Of a stretch of DNA of 64,000 nt, positions 59,168 through 64,000 are shown piece after piece. The notes beneath the pieces are model-generated. The model saw only the letters and a list, made by a program, of their open reading frames with translations. It did not search any database and had not been told where the DNA came from. Origin of the DNA: Nocardioides mangrovi. Lineage in GTDB: Bacteria; Actinomycetota; Actinomycetes; Propionibacteriales; Nocardioidaceae. The DNA lies in NCBI RefSeq assembly GCF_020073815.1, contig NZ_JAIQZJ010000006.1, forward strand, positions 273,087-337,086, in the 5' to 3' direction. Made by a program: the position numbers and the translations under genes. Each line of letters begins with the position of its first letter. Within the stretch, counting starts at the first letter, position 1.

Positions 59168-60697
59168 ATGAGCGACGAGGGCTACAAGAACCGCATCGGC
59201 AACCTCATCCGGGACGCTCGCAAGCACCGGGGGCTGACCCAGACCCAGCTGGCCGAGCTGCTCGGCACCAGCCAGAGCGCGATCAACCGGATCGAGAAGG
59301 GCCACCAGAACCTCTCCCTGGAGATGCTCGCCCGGATCGGCGCCGCTCTCGACTCCGAGATCGTCGCCGTCGGCGCCGGACCGACCCACCTGCGCGTCAC
59401 CGGTCCGACGACGCTCTCCGGCGAGATCGACGTCAAGACCTCCAAGAACGCCGGCGTCGCGCTGCTGTGCGCCACGCTGCTCAACCGCGGTCGCACCACG
59501 CTGCGCAAGGTCGCCCGGATCGAGGAGGTCAACCGGCTGCTCGAGGTGCTGACCAGCATGGGCGTGCAGGCCCGGTGGCTCAACGACGACAACGACCTCG
59601 AGATCATCCCGCCGCGCGAGCTCGACCTCGACCACATCGACGCCGCGGCCGCGCGCCGTACCCGCTCGATCATCATGTTCCTCGGTCCGCTGCTGCACCG
59701 CGTGGACACCTTCGAGCTGCCCTACGCCGGCGGCTGCGACCTCGGCACCCGCACGGTCGAGCCGCACATGTCGGCGCTGCGGCCGTTCGGTCTCGAGGTG
59801 AAGGCCACCGAGGGTCACTACCACGCGGCGGTCAACCGGGCGATCGAGCCGGGACGCCCGATCGTGCTCACCGAGCGCGGGGACACCGTCACCGAGAACG
59901 CCCTGATGGCGGCGGCTCTGCACCCGGGCACCACCGTGATCCGCAACGCGTCGTCCAACTACATGGTCCAGGACCTCTGCTTCTACCTGCAGCGCCTCGG
60001 CGTCACCGTCGAGGGCGTCGGCTCCACGACCCTGACCGTCACGGGCCTCGCCGAGATCGACGTCGACGTCGACTACGCCCCGAGCGAGGACCCGATCGAG
60101 GCGATGTCGCTGCTCGCGGCCGCGATCGTCACCAAGTCCTCGATCACGATCCGCCGCGTGCCGATCGAGTTCATGGAGATCGAGCTCGCGCTGCTCGAGG
60201 AGATGGGCCTGCGCTACGACCGCTCCGACGAGTACGTCGCGCTCAACGGCCACACCCGGCTGGTCGACATCACGACCAAGCCGTCCGAGCTGCACGCCCC
60301 GCTCGACAAGGTCCACCCGATGCCCTTCCCGGGCCTCAACATCGACAACCTGCCGTTCTTCGCGGTCATCGCGGCCGTCGCCGAGGGGCAGACGCTGCTG
60401 CACGACTGGGTCTACGAGAACCGCGCGATCTACCTGACCGACCTCAACAAGCTCGGTGCGCGGGTCAAGCTCCTCGACCCGCACCGGGTGATGATCGAGG
60501 GCCCGACCAGCTTCACCGGCACCGAGCTCATCTGTCCCCCGGCGCTGCGGCCGGCGGTGGTCATCCTGCTGGCGATGCTCGCCTCCAAGGGCACCTCGGT
60601 GCTGCGGTCGACGTACGTCATCCACCGCGGCTACGAGGACCTCGCCGAGCGCCTCAACCATCTCGGTGCGAACATCGAGACGTTCCGCGACATCTGA
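59168..60697 (+). CDS. XRE-type HTH fused to a MurA-like enolpyruvyl transferase
   Basis: The 509-residue protein begins with a Cro/CI helix-turn-helix (residues about 10-65: LTQTQLAELLGTSQSAINRI). It continues as UDP-N-acetylglucosamine 1-carboxyvinyltransferase. The MurA catalytic Cys is C189 in PYAGGCDLGTRTV, and the substrate lysine region is VKTSKNAGVALLCA. MurA makes the first committed precursor of peptidoglycan; the Cys form is the fosfomycin-sensitive kind. Plain MurA is about 420 residues, so the HTH is a real extra domain. The start ATG 59168 is fixed by the leaderless promoter. Confidence 0.9.
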   Translation: MSDEGYKNRIGNLIRDARKHRGLTQTQLAELLGTSQSAINRIEKGHQNLSLEMLARIGAALDSEIVAVGAGPTHLRVTGPTTLSGEIDVKTSKNAGVALLCATLLNRGRTTLRKVARIEEVNRLLEVLTSMGVQARWLNDDNDLEIIPPRELDLDHIDAAAARRTRSIIMFLGPLLHRVDTFELPYAGGCDLGTRTVEPHMSALRPFGLEVKATEGHYHAAVNRAIEPGRPIVLTERGDTVTENALMAAALHPGTTVIRNASSNYMVQDLCFYLQRLGVTVEGVGSTTLTVTGLAEIDVDVDYAPSEDPIEAMSLLAAAIVTKSSITIRRVPIEFMEIELALLEEMGLRYDRSDEYVALNGHTRLVDITTKPSELHAPLDKVHPMPFPGLNIDNLPFFAVIAAVAEGQTLLHDWVYENRAIYLTDLNKLGARVKLLDPHRVMIEGPTSFTGTELICPPALRPAVVILLAMLASKGTSVLRSTYVIHRGYEDLAERLNHLGANIETFRDI

Positions 60698-60729
60698 GCT
60701 GCCCCGGCCTGTCAACCACCGTCCGGCGG

Positions 60730-61002
60730 TCAGTCGAAGAGGGTCTCCACCCAGGCGCGGGCGGGCGCCTTGCCGGCCGGCGGAGCGGTCATGTCGGCGG
60801 TGATCCGCGGCATCGGGGCGGTGTGCTGGCCGGCGTGGCGGTGCCAGTCGCTCTCGGCCTCGATGAGCGCGCCGAGGTCGACGCGGGCGAGGAAGACACC
60901 GTGCCCGTCGGGGCACGAGGCGATCTCGCCCTCTCCGTGGGCCGCACCGAGCGAGCGCGTGCCCATCTCGGCACCGCAGCGAGGACAGGTCAAGGTCTCC
61001 AT
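60730..61002 (-). CDS. TFIIB-type zinc-ribbon protein
   Basis: The 90-residue protein has a zf-TFIIB-like ribbon: CPRCGAEM at the start and a second half ASCPDGHGVFLARVDLGALIEAE, in which one ligand is Cys and the other probably His. This pattern matches the zf-TFIIB family of small bacterial proteins of unknown function. On the minus strand TAGCGT (61009-61014) ends 6 bases before the ATG. It converges with the HTH-MurA gene. Confidence 0.8.
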   Translation of the reverse strand: METLTCPRCGAEMGTRSLGAAHGEGEIASCPDGHGVFLARVDLGALIEAESDWHRHAGQHTAPMPRITADMTAPPAGKAPARAWVETLFD

Positions 61003-61062
61003 GCGACGACGCTACCGCCCACCTGGTCGTGGGCCCGGGACGCTCGCGGGGATACTTCATCC

Positions 61063-61875
61063 GTGACCGCGCCGCGCACCGGATTCCCCTACCTGGACCG
61101 GGTGCTCGCTCCCCCGGGCTCCGTCCTCGCCTTCGCCCACCGCGGCGGCGCCTACCACCCCGACATCGAGGGCCTCGAGAACACGCTGGCCGCCTTCCGG
61201 CACGCGGTGGCGCTCGGCTACGACTACCTCGAGACCGACGTGCACGTCACCCGCGACGGCGTGCTCCTCGCCTTCCACGACAGCATCCTCGACCGCGTCA
61301 CCGACCAGCAGGGCGAGATCGGCGCGCTCACCCTGGCGGAGGTACGTCGGGCGCGGGTCGGCGGCCGGGAGGCCGTCCCGACCCTCGCCGAGCTCTTCGA
61401 CGCCTTCCCGGACGCGCGCTTCAACATCGACCTCAAGTCCGAGGGCGCGGTCGACGCCCTCGCCGACTTCGTCGCTGCCCGGGAGGCCTGGGACCGCGTC
61501 CTCGTCGGCGCGTTCGCCGCCCGCCGGATCGCCCGGTTCCGCCGGCGCACGGGCGGCCGGGTCCCGACCTCGGCGGCCCCGCTCGAGGTCGCGGCCTTCC
61601 GGCTGCTGCCCAGCGCCCGGCTGGCCGACCGGCTGACACGGGGCCGGTTCGCGGCCCTCCAGGTGCCCCACCGGCGAGGCCGGATCCGGGTCGTCACCCC
61701 CGGCTTCGTGCGCCGCGCGCACGCCGCCGGCAAGCACGTCCACGTCTGGACGATCGACGAGCCCGCTGAGATGCGCGCGCTGCTGGACCGGGGCGTCGAC
61801 GGCCTCTTCACCGATCGCACCGACATACTCAAGGACGTGCTGACCGAGCGTGGCGCCTGGCCGGTGGACCGATGA
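61063..61875 (+). CDS. glycerophosphodiester phosphodiesterase
   Basis: This 270-residue TIM-barrel enzyme hydrolyses glycerophosphodiesters to glycerol 3-phosphate and an alcohol. The catalytic residues are present: His in FAHRGGAYHPD, Glu and Asp in YLETDVHVTRDG and His in LAFHDSILDR. The late VHVWTIDEPAEM is typical. It is cytoplasmic, with no signal peptide. GTG 61063 is supported by GATACT ending 6 bases upstream. The stop overlaps the transporter gene by ATGA, so the two are co-expressed. Confidence 0.92.
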   Translation: MTAPRTGFPYLDRVLAPPGSVLAFAHRGGAYHPDIEGLENTLAAFRHAVALGYDYLETDVHVTRDGVLLAFHDSILDRVTDQQGEIGALTLAEVRRARVGGREAVPTLAELFDAFPDARFNIDLKSEGAVDALADFVAAREAWDRVLVGAFAARRIARFRRRTGGRVPTSAAPLEVAAFRLLPSARLADRLTRGRFAALQVPHRRGRIRVVTPGFVRRAHAAGKHVHVWTIDEPAEMRALLDRGVDGLFTDRTDILKDVLTERGAWPVDR

Positions 61876-63236
61876 CCGCGGCGACGGTCGAGCCGGAGGA
61901 GCGCCGGCGCGAGCAACGCGCCTGGAACTGGTACGACTGGGCCAACTCGGCCTACTACACGACCGTCCTGACGGTCCTCTTCGCGCCGTACATGATCACC
62001 GTCGCCGGCGAGGCCGCCGGCTGCGTCGACGCCGATGACACCTGCTCCAAGACCGTGAGCGTGCTCGGGCTCGACGTCGCGGCCGGCTCGCTTCCGTTCT
62101 ACCTCACCAGCTTCGCGACGATCGCCAGCGCGTTCATCCTGCCCGTGGTCGGCGCCTTCGTGGACCGCTCGGCACACAAGAAGTGGCACATGGCGGGCTT
62201 CGCGTGGGCCGGCTCCTTCTTCTGCGCACTGCTCTTCTTCCTCCGCGGCGACCAGTGGCAGCTCGGCGCGTTCGCGATCGTGGTCAGCAGCATCCTCGGC
62301 GGCTGCTCGCTGGTCAGCTACTACGCGATCCTGGTCGACATCTCGACCGAGGACGAGCGTGACGCCGTCTCCGCGCGCGGCTGGGCCTTCGGCTACCTCG
62401 GTGGCGGCCTGCTGCTCCTGCTCAACCTGGTCATGGTGCTCGGGCACGACGCGTTCGGGTTGTCCAAGGGCATGTCGGTACGGGTCTCGCTGCTCAGCGC
62501 CGCGGTGTGGTGGGCCGGGTTCACGATCATCCCCCTGCTCCGGCTGCGCGACCGTGAGCCGCAGGGCGTGGTGCGCGAGGACGGCAGCCTCTTCCAGCGC
62601 AGCTTCGGGCAGCTCTTCACCACGCTGCGGGAGATGCGGCGCTTCCCGATGACGCTGACCTTCCTGGTCGCCTACCTCTTCTACAACGACGGCATCCAGA
62701 CGGTCATCTACGCCGCCTCGACGTACGGCTCGAAGCAGCTGCGCTTCGGCGACTCGGTGCTGATCGCGACGATCCTGCTCATCCAGTTCGTCGCCTTCGG
62801 CGGCGCGCTCTTCTTCGGCCGGATGGCCACGACGTACGGCTCCTACCGGACCATCCTCTGGGGCGTCGTCGGCTGGATGGTCATCGTGGTCGCCGCGATC
62901 TTCCTGCCCGAGAAGAACGTGGCGCTCTTCCTGGTCGTCGGCATCGCGATCGGGATCGTGCTCGGCGGCACCCAGGCGCTGTCCCGGTCCTTCTTCAGCC
63001 TGCTCATCCCCCGCGGCCGGGAGGGCGAGTACTTCGCCCTCTACAACGCCTGCGAGCGGGGTACGTCGTGGTTCGGCACGTTCCTGTTCGGCCTGGTCTT
63101 CCAGGTCACCGGGTCCTACCGGCCCGCGATCTTCGCCCTCATCGTCTTCTTCGTGCTCGGCGGGCTCCTGCTCGTCCGGCTCGACCCGCGGCGCGGGATC
63201 GAGGAAGCGGGCAACGCCGTCCCGGCGGTGGTCTGA
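61872..63236 (+). CDS. MFS transporter, UMF1/Atg22-like
   Basis: The 454-residue carrier has twelve predicted helices and the family N-terminus REQRAWNWYDWANSAYYTTV. In this group DWANSAY marks the first helix. The late PRGREGEYFALYNACERGTSW is also conserved. It may import or export small organic molecules. Coupling to a glycerophosphodiesterase suggests a glycerol- or phospholipid-derived substrate; this is inference. Confidence 0.9.
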   Translation: MTAATVEPEERRREQRAWNWYDWANSAYYTTVLTVLFAPYMITVAGEAAGCVDADDTCSKTVSVLGLDVAAGSLPFYLTSFATIASAFILPVVGAFVDRSAHKKWHMAGFAWAGSFFCALLFFLRGDQWQLGAFAIVVSSILGGCSLVSYYAILVDISTEDERDAVSARGWAFGYLGGGLLLLLNLVMVLGHDAFGLSKGMSVRVSLLSAAVWWAGFTIIPLLRLRDREPQGVVREDGSLFQRSFGQLFTTLREMRRFPMTLTFLVAYLFYNDGIQTVIYAASTYGSKQLRFGDSVLIATILLIQFVAFGGALFFGRMATTYGSYRTILWGVVGWMVIVVAAIFLPEKNVALFLVVGIAIGIVLGGTQALSRSFFSLLIPRGREGEYFALYNACERGTSWFGTFLFGLVFQVTGSYRPAIFALIVFFVLGGLLLVRLDPRRGIEEAGNAVPAVV

Positions 63237-63465
63237 CGGTCCGCTCCCGCCTGTTTCCTGAGAAGCCCCTGTGACTGCGGTGACATCGCCACTTTGTCGG
63301 AATTGTCGGTCCCGCTCTACCGTTGAACGGGTTGAGACGGATCGGGAGTGGGTACACGACCGATCGGACCGTCGCGCCGGGTGCCCTGCCTCGCAGCAGC
63401 GTCATGGACGCGCGTTCCGTCCGTCTCGGACACGCACACGGGGGACAAGAAACGGGAGGTGGCTC
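63237..63465. other. rbpA upstream region
   Basis: This 229-base gap contains the SigR-type promoter (63299-63324) and a leader of about 130 bases ending in GGGAGG (63454-63459), six bases from the start codon. CCTGAGAAG at about 63258 recalls the repeats at 11291 and 11311. Confidence 0.5.
63299..63324 (+). promoter_or_regulatory. SigR-type promoter GGAAT-N18-GTT
   Basis: GGAAT at 63299-63303 and GTT at 63322-63324 have exactly 18 bases between them, the SigR/SigH thiol-stress consensus of Streptomyces and relatives. In Streptomyces coelicolor rbpA is a known SigR target, so the match is expected in position and gene. Confidence 0.8.
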
Positions 63466-63852
63466 ATGGCAGAGCGCACACTGCGTGGGGCTCGACTGGG
63501 CGGCCAGAGCTTCGAGGACGAGCGCGGCATCGAGTTCGCGGCTCGTCAGCAGGTCGGCTACCGCTGTCCGCAGGGACACGAGTTCGAGATCACGATGTCC
63601 GACGAGGCCGAGGTGCCCGCGGTGTGGGAGTGCCCGCGCTGCGGAGCCGAGGCGCTCAGCGTCGCCGGCATCCAGCCCGAGGTGAAGGCCGAGAAGCCGG
63701 CGCGCACCCACTGGGACATGCTGCTGGAGCGGCGCTCGGAGAAGGAGCTCGAGGACATCCTCAAGGAGCGGCTCGAGCTGCTCCGGGGCGGCGAGATCGG
63801 CCCCGCTCACCTGCACCGCGCCAACGCGAGCAAGAAGAAGAAGGTCTCCTGA
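63466..63852 (+). CDS. rbpA: RNA polymerase-binding protein RbpA
   Basis: RbpA binds RNA polymerase and the primary sigma factor and helps open promoters; it also affects rifampicin tolerance. The 128-residue protein has the N-terminal MAERTLRGARLGG, the zinc-core fold with CPQGHEF and CPRCGAEA, a basic linker and the sigma-interaction domain THWDMLLERRSEKELEDIL. A lysine-rich tail (NASKKKKVS) ends it. GGGAGG is six bases before the ATG. The transcript is expected to be induced by thiol stress through the SigR-type promoter. An insertion sequence begins 21 bases after the stop. Confidence 0.96.
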   Translation: MAERTLRGARLGGQSFEDERGIEFAARQQVGYRCPQGHEFEITMSDEAEVPAVWECPRCGAEALSVAGIQPEVKAEKPARTHWDMLLERRSEKELEDILKERLELLRGGEIGPAHLHRANASKKKKVS

Positions 63853-63918
63853 CCGAGACCCCCGACGACTAGTTGTAGTTCCTCATCAGGTTGTGAACGG
63901 CGAGGCGTAGACGAATAG

Positions 63919-63975
63919 CGAGGACCTCCAGTACGGAGGGGGTTACCACACCTACCCACCTACTGGAGGTCCTCG
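63919..63975 (+). promoter_or_regulatory. hairpin hiding the transposase ribosome binding site
   Basis: Bases 63919-63933 are the exact reverse complement of 63961-63975, a 15-bp stem with a 27-base loop. The right arm contains GGAGGT (63965-63970) and the first base of the start codon. Transcripts reaching in from outside the element would fold it and block translation. Confidence 0.65.
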
Positions 63976-64000
63976 TGACTCACGCTAACGCGCCCTTGGC
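63975..64000 (+). CDS. IS481-family transposase, first residues only
   Basis: GTG 63975 with GGAGGT four bases upstream opens a frame reading VTHANAPL, the usual beginning of IS481-family transposases (HANAxLTP-type N-terminus). Only eight codons are inside the window, so nothing can be said of the catalytic DDE residues or whether the element is intact. Confidence 0.6.

Larger units (their letters stand above)
63874..64000 (+). mobile_element. IS481-type insertion sequence, left end (element continues past window)
   Basis: The left end appears to begin at TGTAGTTCCTCATCAGG (63874 on), directly after ACTAGT (63868-63873). IS481 elements favour NCTAGN targets, so the flanking CTAG fits. The right end and the transposase body lie outside the window. 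The family call rests on the end sequence, the target and the first residues of the transposase. Confidence 0.7.

Noticed and set aside
59138..61060. Minus-strand open frame of 640 codons opposite the HTH-MurA gene
   Set aside because: Asp/Arg/Val-rich antisense composition; the MurA motifs lie on the plus strand.

Overview
This is a very GC-rich stretch of actinobacterial chromosome with dense, short-spaced genes, many GTG starts and many ATGA/GTGA overlaps. The block at 1-9900 (PgsA-like phosphatidyltransferase, DUF881, small basic protein, DUF881, GcvH, FHA protein, MerR/FtsR, bifunctional nuclease, second MerR, GcvP) follows the order known from Mycobacterium tuberculosis Rv1822-Rv1832. 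RbpA and an F420-type LLM oxidoreductase also point to Actinomycetota. The overall content suggests Nocardioides or a relative; that placement is inference.

Layout. 1-900 is the tail of a CNNM/CBS membrane protein. 940-6705 is the conserved envelope, carbon-control and division cluster. 6759-9886 holds a terminator-like hairpin, a glycine riboswitch and gcvP. 9883-17658 carries a serine hydrolase, a secreted protein, a CYTH-CHAD protein, the TldD/TldE pair, a PPOX-fold protein and a methyltransferase. 17684-21518 is sbcC-sbcD on the minus strand. 21637-27440 is a large membrane protein whose reading frame has lost its stop, facing fdhD and pepN. 27587-42285 is a mosaic of small units: S55 peptidase, class V aminotransferase, oxidoreductases, HesB-like and OsmC proteins, cyclophilin lipoprotein, amino-acid aldolase, M50 peptidase, signal peptidase I and others.

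42369-50599 is one coherent catabolic locus: ROK repressor, sugar-binding lipoprotein, two permeases, GH31 alpha-xylosidase and GH1 beta-glucosidase. The two enzymes together suggest xyloglucan oligosaccharides or isoprimeverose. The same inverted repeat lies before the repressor gene and over the -10 of the transport operon, so the regulon can be read from the DNA. No ATPase is encoded here.

50600-51067 has no supported gene but holds a conspicuous palindrome. 51068-63852 carries a YjbR-like protein, a UvrA paralogue, an AraC/VOC/DUF1059 cluster, a 51-residue Cys/His-rich protein, PhoD, an HTH-MurA fusion with a palindrome inside its promoter, GDPD plus an MFS carrier, and rbpA behind a textbook SigR-type promoter. 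The window ends inside an IS481-type insertion sequence 21 bases after rbpA.

Across the window about 16 genes on both strands show a TANNNT hexamer exactly 6-7 bases before the start codon and no ribosome binding site, the signature of leaderless transcripts. This also settles several start codons.
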